Of a stretch of DNA of 64,000 nt, positions 1 through 11,170 are shown piece after piece. Below the pieces are notes generated by a model that was not told the origin of the DNA, searched no databases, and saw only the letters and a list, made by a program, of their open reading frames with translations. The stretch comes from Neurospora tetraspora (taxonomy: Eukaryota > Ascomycota > Sordariomycetes > Sordariales > Sordariaceae). Where the stretch lies: assembly GCF_033439725.1 (NCBI RefSeq), contig NW_026944388.1, positions 3,534,001 to 3,598,000 on the forward strand, written 5' to 3'. Both the position numbers and the translations under genes were made by a program. The number at the start of each line of letters is the position of its first letter. The stretch's first letter is position 1.

Positions 1-3000
1 AGTTCTTCACATACTTTGATCCATTTCCAGAACCATGGATGATGGGATCACTACTCCCGCGAGTCCCTTCGGTGCTTAAGGTTGCTCAAGAGGTCCCTGA
101 TGGAGTGGCCTCCGAACAGGTACTCGGTCGAGTGTCGTCCGCAGTAGCTGTGTGCGTTGACATGCTTGTTGTGCGACTTGGATCTCCCTAGCGGCCTTGA
201 TGGGTCCGCAGAGTTTGTGGTGTTCCCCGAATCCTTTCTGCTGTTGCGGGGAGCCACCGTTGTCTCGGACTCGTAAGAGAACCTCATCTCGTGGTACTAT
301 TGAGTTGTATTAGTACCGGAGAGATGAGACACTCGGAAGGGAGCACGGCTTACGCTATCAGGAGACTTGGGCGAGGTAAGAGGGCTTGTGACGGGTCCGG
401 TGGTGCTGATGTTGAGTGCCGACGGGGCAGAGGCACGAGAAGAAGAGCGCTTCATGACTGGATGTTGTTGATGAAAGTTGGTGATGATGTTGAATAGTGG
501 TATATGGTTTTAGAGAGTGCCCTCCGGGGTAGACAGTTGTTGCACACCTGGTGCTTTAGAAGATGTAGCTAATAGAACAAAGGAAAGATGGTTCACTTTG
601 TTCGAAGCTTGATGGTGCTTGATCTTGATGATAGATGAGTAAGTAAGTAAGTAGATGAGGTCTGAGTTCATCAGCCCGGAGCCGGGCCGGCCAACTTATA
701 TCTCTTCAAGGTACCGTGGGGCCGATCGCCTTCTTTGGTACGAACTCGGTCGTACCTGGTAAACCATTCTGACCTTTCCCTTCCAGGTACCGGGATTGCT
801 GCAGTTTTCTGACAGAACAAATAGGCCAAGAACCCTTGGCACACGTTTGTCCCACCGGGGCTGTTTGACCCTCGCCTTGGGAGCGCAATTGCGTGTAAGT
901 CGGATCCTCGGCTGAGCAACGTAACGGCAGAAAGGTCCTCGCCGAGAGGTCCTTGCAGTGGATATTGCCAGTGTTGCAGCGCTCAGTCTCGCAAAACTTC
1001 CAGTAGGAAGCCTGAGGAGTGAGGACATCCATTAAACTAGCCCCTGTCGAAAATTAACGGCCAATGGCATGTCGTTGCATTGACCAAAAGGGACGCCATT
1101 CGCGGATTCAATTGGTCGCCTTAAGAAGAGCGTCCCACCTTTTCAGGCATCCATTGCGATCCTTCTCCATGCTACTCCATGCAGGTCTTTGCTCACAGGG
1201 TCACCGACCAGCAACGAGACAGGTGGACCATGGCTGTTTCGATGCAGTCGTGACTCGATGAGTCAAGTTGGGCCCTCGGAGACAGGTCGTTGACGATAGG
1301 ATAGCGGAAAAAGATCAACAACAGACGTGGGCATTGCCAAGTCGGCCTACCCGAATGGTTATCGGTTGCTCCATCCCGCATTTTCAATCTCCGTGTGAAG
1401 TGTAGTGTACGGCGTCGTTTAGAAGTCCTGTCACAGGACTGCCAGTCCGGAGCTAGGACTTGGACGAATGCCCTGGGGACAACACCTAGAAGATCGAGGT
1501 TGGACGTCGGTCTCCTCGGGCATACATTCCACTTCTGCGTTTGCTCTGTCGGTGGGTTTCACCAAGACTCTCGCAGCATGCCAGTCTTGACCGCCAGGAA
1601 TAAAGACTGCCCGACGGAATAGATGAAAGTAGTTGGCTGGATGCGATGGATAATGCGGATGGCCGTCGGTGTCGAAAAACAGATGCACAGAGACACGGGA
1701 AGCGAACGGCAGGCCGGGGCTTGGCGAGAGACGTTGTGGGAGGCAGGGGTCCCGCTCCCCACATTCCTCCATTCTCCACAGTTCCCGTTCCTCGCCGTTG
1801 GATGGAACTCCAACTCTCCATCCCGTCTTCATCCGTTCACGCCGCAACGGTCAACCTACGATATCTCCCTGTCATCGTCAACAACAATTCACTCATTCTC
1901 CCATCAAATCAACTCAAGGCTATTTTGCGAGGCTTCAGTCCCGGTTTCTTTTCTCTATCGAAAATGACTGCGTCGGTGACCTGAAGAAATCACTCAATAA
2001 CCCAGGAGTGGTTAGGTCCGTTTCCCGTCTCCAGCTTACGAGGTCATGTTACCCAAGTGCATAACTCGAGGAGCCTGATTTTAGAGTTCTTTCTTTCTTT
2101 TCAGGTCGGGTGCGTACGCCCGGGGCGGTTGCAGAACAGGCCGCCGCCTGAAATGGATACGAATGTAGGAACACTGCATCGGGTTATCACGATGGTGTTT
2201 CTTTTCTTGGTGGTTGCGCAGTCGTCGACTCGTCATCGTCGTCGTCGTAAGACGTGACGCGGAGCGGTTTGTAGGGAGGGGGCCACCTCATCTCTCCCAA
2301 AGGCATTCATGCATGATGCTCCAAAGCTCAGCAGTCCATCGGCTATTACCAAAAAGGAAAATCGGGCATCAAACGGGAAAGGCGGATTTTGATCTCTTGA
2401 TATCAACAAAACATGCCTTGCGCTACTGCACAGTACATAAATAAGTCGCTAGAAGCAGTCCAACCTCAGCAGAGCCGCATACAACTCATCCCATGCAAAG
2501 AACACTTGTTCATGCATGGGAGGCTTCTGGCGGCTTTTTTTTTTGAGTTAATGTTCCATCGCGTGTTCTCGTGGTTGCCCGTCACAAAATTCCATTTTTC
2601 AAGGCTTTGAGACAAGCAAGTTCGATTGCTGACAAAGTGTGATATCCACTCAAACACTGATATGTGTTCAAGTGATGCTGTCCTTTAAGTCATGCTACTT
2701 GCACGTTTATATCCTTTCTTCCCGGATCTTTGCGGGAGCTGTTACTTTGTTTAGACAGTTTCTTCACCACATTTCATTTTTAACGGCCCTTAGTTCTTGC
2801 AAAATCGTCTCAGCTCTTCGAATGGGTCATACTAACACAGTCCCCGAGATGCGGCACCTTCTACGCCGTTGAACCAGAGTGTCGGGAGCCTCAAAAGGAC
2901 CGGTAAGACCTTCCCTTCTACACCCCTTGTTTATCCAAACTCCGTTGGTGGCTTTCCCCAGATTCTGGTCTTCCCCACGTCTTCACGCAATCAGGGTTTC

Positions 3001-3117
3001 TGGGTGCTTACACAAAGTGATCGACCGATATTTCCGGTTTGACACTTTGCACAGCCTCGATGTGCCTTTTGGATGGTAAGCGTTCCTGCATTGTTCTGTT
3101 TCATTTGTTTGCCTTCT
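1..3117. other. Gene-poor left arm, no gene supported
   Basis: Only short open frames occur on both strands, and none translates to a recognisable family or has a convincing ATG plus splice structure. Stretches at about 1740-2120 are pyrimidine-rich, with a good 3' splice-site-like tract (TTCTTTCTTTTCAG, ending near 2104). They look like transcribed leader or long non-coding RNA sequence rather than coding DNA. A short AAGT tetramer run lies near 633-652. A 5' untranslated region of a gene beyond the left edge is possible. Confidence 0.5.
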
Positions 3118-4363
3118 TCACTCCGCGTCCTCCGGCTTTTGCCCATACACAACCTTCCAGGTCCAATAGCCGTGGATCTTCTGCTCCTTCATCTCCTGAC
3201 GCATGTGCGCCGCAAATATCGTGATTTCCTCCGTCGACCAACCCATGACTTGTTGGAAGAGGAATTGGATAACGCCCTCAAGGTCCGATGTGACAGCAGC
3301 GTAGTTGTAGAGGCCTATTTCCTTCTGCTTGGGGTCTTTTGGCCAAGGAGACATGGGTTGCTAAAGTCGCTGGTTAGCTTTATCCCTAACTCTGGGTCGT
3401 AACGGAACATAGTACCTTCCACTCCTTCGTATGGAGGTTCACAAATCCCGCGTCCTTCAAACCGGGCTCTTGGGTTCCATCATGAGCAATGGTCAGACTC
3501 CTACCAATTCGTCTTCCAGCCTCGGCCATGATTTTTCCGTATGTGGCCAATGCAGAATCGGGAGGAAGGGTTTCGTCGTCACACGAGACGATGGGCGAAC
3601 AATCAAGGTGTTCAACCCAACCGCCAGGCTTGCAGCACCGATAAGCCTGTTTGTACAAGTTTCCCCAGTTCTCGATAGCGCCGTTGAGGAACGAGATGTG
3701 AATATAGTCGAAAAAATTCTCTTTGAATGTCCATTCCTTAGTCGCATCATCAATCTCGAAGTGCAAGTTGGGCGGGCACCATTGGGGTTGAATAGGCGAG
3801 ATATCCGTACCGACCAACTCGCAGTTGGGAAATTTATCGGCAAAGTCGATTGCCCAGAATCCTTCGCCAGTACCGATATCAATGGCATGCTTAATATCGT
3901 CCTTGAGAGGGGCTTGGAAAAGCTGCTCGTCCATCATAAGAAAGATGGAGTGGTAGTAGATCTCTAGGGCTCCAAGCATCTTTTGATCATTGGGGGCCCA
4001 GTATTCTCCGTCTGTCACCGAACCACTGTGGTAGGTTCGACCGTTGATGGTGCGATAGTTGAGAATACTCGATGAGATTGAGACAGTCGAGCTTTCAATA
4101 TCACTTCCGAGGGCTGAATCCGTATCGTCCGAGTCAACTTGCGGAAGTCCTTGCTGAATCCAATGTGCGCCAGAGAAAGCACCAGATGTCTCGGCCGACG
4201 GCGACCCTGGGCCGACCGATGGTGACTTTGCCGGAGATGCAGGGCCAGGAGTAGGCGATTTCCCTTCAGAACCAGGAGATTGGGGAGAAAAGGGCGTCGG
4301 CTTGGCCGGAGGCGCAGAATCGGGCGGAGGCGACCCCGCCTTTCGTTTCGCCGGAGTGCTCAT
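3118..4363 (-). CDS. LaeA-like class I SAM-dependent methyltransferase (TAM domain)
   Basis: Coding exons are 3416-4363 and 3118-3360, with a 55-bp intron at 3361-3415 (GTACTATG donor, GCTAAC branch, TTTAG acceptor); this gives 396 residues. The first ATG in frame is at 4363; the frame stays open upstream only to a TTG. The N-terminal ~90 residues are proline/serine-rich and disordered. The Rossmann methyltransferase core follows: motif I AIDIGTGEGFWAIDFA, then an acidic motif II around GTDISPIQPQW, and a post-I motif ending CCKPGGWVEHLD. The segment after the splice begins QPMSPWPKDPKQKEIG, which continues the family pattern and confirms the intron. Members of this family include the global secondary-metabolism regulator LaeA/LAE-1, but many paralogues exist per genome and the substrate is usually unknown. 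I see no secondary-metabolite genes beside it, so this is probably a paralogue, not LaeA itself. Confidence 0.88.
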
Positions 4364-4998
4364 GATTGGGAGGTTGTCTGCTGGGTTCCGGTATATGTTT
4401 TGCAAGAGTTAGAGGAACAGAGCTCCAGGCTGAGATTAAGGTTGAGAAAACCGTATGAAAATTAGGATCCGTGAAAAGTCTGGCTGTTGCTGTGCTTTTG
4501 AACTCAAGCTATCAAATCCCCAAGACCGGCGACAGGGGGCTCCAAACGCCTAAGCCTAGCTGGGAAGCTGATACTACATCAGACTAACCCCGAAGTCCCG
4601 ACAACTCGGGCCTCGGTAAGGTGCCATAGGTAGTTGGTCTGGTCAGGCGGTGGGATGCCAGAGGTGAGAACTCACATTGAAGTCGGATTTTCAAGCTGAT
4701 AAGCTGTCCCCGCGATGTCAAGAATCCTTTGTGCAGGATGGGCGAATTGAGTATCCAGCACGAGCACGATGCTGAAGCGAGACCCTCTTCGTTGACTGAA
4801 AATACCTACACTTCAAACTGTATTTGGAGTTTTGGACGGTCTGGTCATTTTTGTTAATGTCGGCGATCAGGGGACACAAGCTAGAAAGGTTCCGCACCGG
4901 AAAGGTCCAGAAGAAAGGTGGACGAAAAGATTCCACATCTAGGCTGGCTTGGCTTGTCTGCATTGGCTATGTTTTCGGCCCGGGGAACACGGCTGTTT

Positions 4999-5170
4999 TG
5001 CCGGAGGCTGATTCAAATCGGATTTATCCCCCACACTATATTAGCCAATTACATCTGGAGAGAGACCTTCACGGCGACGTCTCAACGGGGTATACAGACC
5101 TCGGCAAATTACATAATTGCCGAGGATAGGGGGGATAAGTCCGATTTGAATGAGAATTAGTGGTACAGCG
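4999..5170. mobile_element. MITE-like element, copy 1 (decayed ends)
   Basis: The core spans 5011-5151. Its left end ATTCAAATCGGATTTATCCC is the inverse of its right end (GGGATAAGTCCGATTTGAAT). The interior shares long stretches with the second copy at 30932-31098 in the same orientation, for example CTCAACGGGG and CATAATT. The outer flank on the right (TGGTACAGCG) also resembles the outer end of copy 2, but the left outer flank has diverged. It has no coding capacity. This is a non-autonomous DNA transposon by structure; the family is not identified. Confidence 0.7.
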
Positions 5171-5921
5171 TTTGTCTCCTTTGAAGGTATCGTGCTTTAC
5201 GGTACCCGTCGCAGTAGAGCTCACAACTGGACAGATGTCGATTTGGCTCAGCCGTATATTGTCACGATGAGAGACCTGGGTGGGAAAACGATGGAGTCAG
5301 ATGGACTGGTTTTCTGGTTGAAGGGAAGAAGTGGCCGGCTAGAAATGCACTCCACCAGAAAACTTACGTAGCAATCGGGTGGGCCACGACTTCGCAACGG
5401 TGACAGTACCCAGGAGGAAGCGACCACCTATGTATTCCTGTTCAGTTATTCACCAAGTGTGAAAGCAACTCCCCTCCAATCAGGTGGCAGACTACCAGCC
5501 TGCTTCAGCCCGAGTTGCTTCTTGCCTGACTGTAACCTCTTTTCTCTTCCTCATGTTCAGGATCATTCAATTTGTTTGAGGCTTGTCCTGACTGTCAGCG
5601 CCATGATTCCTTAGTTGCTTTGCACAATGATACTCGTGCGATAGGAACCTCCAAAACATATGTTTGAACAACGGAGCGAACGCCGCCTCGCGTGAGAGCA
5701 TTTAGTGGAAGTAACTGGGGCAATTGCAGCTTGGGATGACAATGGAGAAGACGAAGTTACCGAGATAAACAGCATATGTCAAGCGAAGCTTCAACAAACT
5801 CGTGAAAACACCTTTGAATCGCTTCCACAAGTTTTGGGCAGAATCCCGTCCTATTTTAGTCACGAGTGTTTGAAGTGCCCTCCAGATGTTTCGATTGTCA
5901 TAAGAGAAGACAAGAAGGGGG

Positions 5922-5945
5922 GAAGAAGAAGAAGAAGAAGAAGAA
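5922..5945 (+). repeat. GAA trinucleotide microsatellite
   Basis: This is an uninterrupted run of about eight GAA units in non-coding DNA. Confidence 0.9.
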
Positions 5946-7047
5946 AGAACACATACCACTACGGGCACTTTGGAAAGATGAAACCCAGTCTGATCTCCTA
6001 GATAAGTCGGTGATCGCATGTTGAATATTGGCATAAAGGACGAACGCCGGATTGTTTGTAATAGTATGTCCCTTCACGTCCTTGAGTTGATACGGTGTTT
6101 GGATTTGCATAGGCCAACTCCGGTAGACGTGGGAAGGGAACCCAAGGAGCAGTCAGTCTATAGTCGTTGCTGCTGTTCCCCAACTCGAATTTTTGCCCGA
6201 AGTCATGAAGTGGTATGATAGGTACACTTCGGGGCTATAAGAGCCCAGAACCCGCAATTGGTGAAACTCGGGCGGGGCGGGATATTTGAACATTACCTCA
6301 CTGATTGTGTATTGTTGGCTCACTTTAGAGTTGGCTCTGAACCTGTGCCTGGAACATTGTTGTCAGCTCATTCTCTGTCACTGACCTTGTGATGAAGCAC
6401 ATTCAACGAGCTACTCGTCAGGCCAGACGGTCGGTTTTGAAGACCTGACGTGTAAGTGGGCTCAAGTCGAATTAGCGAGCTGCTCCTATAGACACCATCG
6501 GATTGCAATCCTCGAATGCCCAGCCCGACTAATAACAAAGTTCAGAATAACCGCGCCAGAGAGTGTAAGTGACGTCGATCTCGAAATTATATGGTAATGA
6601 TGTGGGTTTGGCGACGCGTACACATGATGTAGAGGTTGAAGATCATCTTTTGTCGTGAGCTTGAAGTCGTAATTTCCGACGACTCCGACGTTGAATGGTC
6701 GCCGGAGCCGGTCCCATTAATTAAAAGAAGGCTATAGAAAGCTCGTAAGCTGTTGTATGTAGGCAGAAATCTCTGAACCATTATTCCGTTTTGTTGTCAT
6801 CAAGGCATCCGCTGGTACCAACCACCACGGGACATAACCCCTAAGAACGCCGAGAAACCCGGCCCGCCGCCGCCATACGTATCCGATATACCCAAGTCAT
6901 GTGCTGGTGTATGTGATTCCATCGATACGACCTATTACCGAATGTTGATGTTGTTGTCATTGTTGTTGTACAAATTCTCCTCGTCGTCCCTCCGTATCAC
7001 TCTCCCAAAGCCGGTAGTGATGTTTGCACATTCCACTGCATTGGCCA

Positions 7048-7753
7048 CTACTCCTCTTTTACGGTTTGCTAATAATTTGTTAGCACATGGACAAAATAAC
7101 GAGACGAAACGGTTTGACGCCGGGAGCATCGTAAAACGAGGTTAAACTTACCACCAACCAATCCATGCCCTCTGTGATGCCTGTCCCCTCCACTGCACTG
7201 CAGGCCATGATGCTCCAGTTCCGGTCCCTTAGCTCGCCCAGGCGGAGAGCCTGAGAGATGTCTGCCGCCCCCTTTGCACCTGGTTGATCTTGCTTGTTGG
7301 CGAACACCAAAAGTGCAGCGTCCTTCAGCTCCTCCTCGTTCAGCATGGCGGCCAACTCGTCCGCCGCGGTTTGCAATCGCTCCATATCGGTCGAGTCAAC
7401 GACGAATATTACTGCCGCCGTGTTCGCATAGTAGCACCTCCAGTAGGGGCGGATGCTGGTCTGACCACCCAGATCCCACACGTTGAAGTTGAGATTCTTA
7501 TATGTGACTGATTCGACGTTGAAACCGATTGTTGGTATCGTAGTTACTACCTCGCCAATCTACAAATACTGTCAGCTCTCTGAACCATGATGCGCTGCCA
7601 TGCGTAGTCCTATTCAGGAGGTGAGCCTACCTTGAGCCTGTACAGTAGTGTCGTCTTTCCGGCGTTGTCGAGACCCAAAATCAGAATGCGAATTTCCTTC
7701 TTTGTCCAGAAAAGGTTGGACAGGCTAGACAGCCATGACATGCTCTGACCCAT
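7048..7753 (-). CDS. arl1: ADP-ribosylation factor-like GTPase ARL1
   Basis: Three exons (7631-7753, 7152-7559, 7048-7068) give a 183-residue protein, the normal ARL1 length. Introns are 7560-7630 and 7069-7151, both with good donors and CTGAC or GCTAAC branches. The last exon encodes only the final six residues, QTVKEE. A myristoylatable glycine follows the start (MGQSMSW). The G motifs are visible: P-loop GLDNAGKTT near residue 24, switch II WDLGGQ, and NKQD. ARL1 acts at the trans-Golgi, where its GTP form recruits GRIP-domain golgins and traffic factors. The start is divergent from the L39 gene with about 760 bp between. Confidence 0.96.
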
Positions 7754-8514
7754 CTTTGCGTGTTGGCTAGTGCCCGGGAAGACTCTATGCGCGTCAAGTT
7801 CGAAGGAATTTGTTGATCGAGGCAGATGCTAATGAGGCGAACAAGGAGAGGATATGACCGGGCAGGGCGACTCCTTGATGCGGATCGGGCTCTGACGTGA
7901 CGGATCGGGCCGTACTAGTCGATGGAAATGATGACGGGGAGTACAGTAGGTATTATCGAGATGACAGTGAAGCGCGGTCAGCCCAGCTGGTAACTTTCGG
8001 ATGCTCCCGTGTGCACGGTTGAAGATAGGATAACGAGGGTTTGTTGCGCCGTGGTGTTGCGACAAATGTGTTTTGGTTTAGGTTGCTTCAAAATGCTCTC
8101 TGTTGAAAGTTGTCATAGGGAGGCCGCCGCTCCAATGCCGCCAAAGAGCTCCTTGATCGTGCCGGCACTCAGGGGTCCCGGGAGGCAAGGCCGTCCCCAG
8201 CGCCCAGCCCAACTGCAAACATCCCGGCAATCGATTGGCAGAGAAACGGCGCCGTGGAAACCTCCGATAGCCGCTTCTTGTGGCCCGTGCGCTGCCTTCT
8301 GGGCCCAGATGGACCTGCCTGTCAAAGAGCGGAACTTCGATGATGTGAAGGAGCCTGTGCCACAGTTACGAGCCACAAGCACACACGTGACTCAGCCACA
8401 TGCGCACTTTCGGGCCCTAGTGTTCTGCTTGGTTTTTGAAAGCCCACACCAAATATTCTAACCCACCTCATCGACACCAGCCAAATCGACCGGTAACTCG
8501 ACAACACCGTCAAA
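7754..8514. promoter_or_regulatory. Shared divergent upstream region of arl1 and rpl39
   Basis: This 761-bp interval separates the two start codons, so it should contain both promoters and leaders. A long forward open frame here (8009-8461) has no family resemblance and is taken as chance. I cannot place individual factor sites. Confidence 0.55.
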
Positions 8515-9103
8515 ATGCCGGTACGTAACGTCCCGCCATACTGAGCGTAGAGATCGCTCCGAATTGCTTTGCTGTCGAATTTTTGGCCGTCCTGCGATGC
8601 CAGAAATGGCAGCGATACGGAACTTCCAAAATGACAGTTTCGGAGCGATCGATTGACGCATGGGGGAGGGGTCTATGACTTCACTCGCCCAAACGACGAC
8701 AAGACAAGTTATGCTGACGAGGTGCATCGCGAAAACAGAGCCACAAGACCTTCCGTGTCAAGCAGAAGCTTGCTAAGGCCCAGAAGCAGAACAGGCCTAT
8801 TCCCCAGTGGATTCGCCTCCGCACTGGCAACACCATCCGGTACATATCACCATAAACACCCACTGCAGTCGCGTTCAGCCGGAGAGAGAGGAAGAGGGAT
8901 GGCCAGTGACGGGGACGAAGATGGGGAGAGCTGGGAAACAAACCCGGTGCCTCTGCCGTTCCCGGCGCAACATGCCCTCTCCCAAGCTCTCTGGAAAGAA
9001 GAACGCATGGCGACCGCTTGATCATGACGCTGGATGCTAACAAGAGACAAACAGCTACAACGCCAAGCGTCGCCACTGGCGCAAGACCCGTCTCGGCCTC
9101 TAA
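8515..9103 (+). CDS. rpl39: 60S ribosomal protein L39 (eL39)
   Basis: Exons 8515-8520, 8739-8839 and 9055-9103 encode exactly 51 residues, the universal eL39 length. The first exon holds only Met-Pro; the second begins SHKTFRVKQ and the last ends [11 protein letters not shown]. The introns (218 and 215 bp) are much longer than others in the window, which is common in fungal ribosomal protein genes. The second intron splits an arginine codon. eL39 lines the nascent-peptide exit tunnel of the large subunit. Confidence 0.97.
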
Positions 9104-10474
9104 ATGCTCTCTCGACTTTTCCATATTCCACCCCCAACGATGGTCTTCTTTTCCTGGTTGCTCTGAACCACCTCCATTCTTCGAAAACTGGAGCGTGGGA
9201 ATGCGACCTATGACGGCAGCCCTCTTTTCTCGGCCTTTGTCCTACGAAACCAACCCGATAACGAAATCCTCCCGACCTCCCGCCACGGAGTTTTGTTAGG
9301 CGAAGTCACCGATCATCAGCAAGCAACCATGAGAAGAGGGCAAGGGCAACCAGGAAGCAAAACCCGGAAGATGATGTGATCACAACTAAGTTCTGGCTCG
9401 GCGGCGGTCGGTTTTCAGCTGTGTTCTTTCGGCGGGGGAAATATCCTGGAACTCGATCCTTGTTTTTGGGAAACGTAAACTTTCGGAGTACTATGCTTTA
9501 TGGCAACATTTAGAGGGACCGTTACGGGGCAAATTAGGATCTGGAATGAGAGAAAGCGTGGTGTCGATGCACGAGAGTTGATTCCCATACTTTTACCCAT
9601 GCTCATGGAACTGTGATACAAAGTCGGCCCAACAGCCGTGTCCGTGTTTGCATTCTCTCAAGATCTGTGACACTGAGGGGAGTCAAGGACGGTTCAAAGC
9701 CTCAAGCAACGTTTACCCGGGCTCGTTCATGTATGAGCCGTGGAGATTTAGTAAGTGCCATCGTGAACCGATCTGAACGATTCGCGGAATTCAATCTGAA
9801 TGTACTTACTGTTGTAATTCTGTTTGTTCACACGGCAACTCGTGAAGCTCTGGTCTGATAATCTTTTTCGAGGTTCGCGAACGTCCCATTCCTGCGAAGT
9901 CATGTGTAGTCAAACAGAGGGCTCATTATTGGCTATGTACTACATCTACCGGTGATTACTTGATGGACATGAGCGGATACGAGGGGCCGATATGGAAAGC
10001 ACGCTAGCGGTGTTGGGGAGCATTATGACAACAACACGAAATCGTGACGATCTTATCTGTCTGGATGATGAGGACGCTTTTGGACGCATGAGAATCCATT
10101 TCACGAACTGTATATCATAAGAAAAACCTCGATTCAGTCCAAGAGACAAAGGAGCCAAAGGAAAAAGCTAGAGACTGAACAACGCCTCTAAACGCCTGCC
10201 AACGCAAAAGCACGACCGAACGTACTGAGTGGAAGAGCTTCATTTGTGGCCCTCCCAAGAATGCCCAAACCGTATCACGTTCGCGTTGAGATGCTGTCGG
10301 TAACACGAGATATCTTTGGTATCCATCTCCAACATAACAGATCTCCGCATATCCGTCAGACTCGACTGACGTGTGCAAGTCCCGGTAGACGAAGCACAGG
10401 GGCGACCTCTGTCTTTGGCAGACGGGGGTCCCGGCGTTGCAAAGTGACTGGACGGGGAAACTGGTCTTGATCGG
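9104..10474. other. Intergenic, no gene seen
   Basis: This is the 3' flank of both rpl39 and scon-3 (convergent). Only short unrelated frames occur. It probably contains both terminators and 3' untranslated sequence. Confidence 0.5.
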
Positions 10475-11170
10475 TTAACGATCCTCCGCCCACTCGTTCT
10501 CGCGACGGATCTGCTCCTCCTCCTCGGGGGTGAAATCGTTCGTAATGTTGAACGTCTTCCGAATCTCGTCAGGGGACTTGCCCTTGATCATGTTGGCAAC
10601 CGTCTTGCAACCAACATCAAGAAGGGGCTTGATGTCCATGTAGTTGGCAGCCTGAATGAGGAATATGTCAGCATGATCTGACCTTGCAGAACCCGAGTGT
10701 TGCTTGCATATCAACTAGCATCGGCGGGTGGAACGAGGGGGGAACCTACAAGAATGATCTCAAAGAGCATCTCCTGGTCGACCTGCATAAACTTCTGGTC
10801 CCACTCATCGATCTCCGTGCTCTTCTTGCGGCTGTCGTTCTCGTCCTCAGTGGTCTGGGGCGGGTCCTTGCGGTGGTGCTCGCACCACTCGACAACCTTG
10901 CGGAGGACAGGCTCGTTGACGTTTGGTAGAGGAATGGCCTCGTTCATAACGGCCTCGTCGCCCAAATCCTCAATCAAGTTCTTGATGAGGAGGGATCGCT
11001 CGGCAACAACGCGATCTGTGTTTGGCGGCGGTTAGTCGGCTGCAATCGTAGGGGAACAAAAGGAGACACGCCAGGGTGGCGGGGTAACTCGACTCACCGA
11101 CGGTGATGATTTGACCATCGTTGCTCTGGAGAGATACCCTCTGGAGGGCGCGCTCGTCGTTCTCCGCCAT
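10475..11170 (-). CDS. scon-3: SKP1 / sulfur controller SCON-3, SCF ubiquitin ligase adaptor
   Basis: Exons 11098-11170, 10750-11015 and 10475-10651 give 171 residues. The introns are 82 and 98 bp; the first splits an Asp codon in [16 protein letters not shown]. The N-terminal BTB/POZ-like fold of SKP1 is followed by the cullin-contact region and the C-terminal F-box-binding helices, with [17 protein letters not shown] and the terminal WAEDR. SKP1 bridges CUL1 to F-box proteins. In Neurospora, SCON-3 pairs with the F-box protein SCON-2 to restrain the CYS-3 sulfur regulon, so it may be sulfur-regulated itself; I have not located CYS-3 sites. The assignment to scon-3 rather than a second SKP1 rests on length and sequence recognition. 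Confidence 0.95.

Larger units (their letters stand above)
4364..7047. other. Intergenic, gene-poor; holds one miniature inverted-repeat element
   Basis: No supported coding gene lies between the methyltransferase start and the ARL1 end. The interval contains a decayed inverted-repeat element around 5011-5151 and a GAA trinucleotide run at 5922-5945, both listed separately. The rest is low in coding signal on both strands. Confidence 0.5.

Noticed and set aside
51-287. Small reverse frame at the left edge
   Set aside because: It is short, has no similarity I can recognise, and is as likely by chance as neighbouring frames.
8009-8461. 150-codon forward frame upstream of rpl39
   Set aside because: There is no recognisable family, and it lies in the divergent promoter of arl1 and rpl39.
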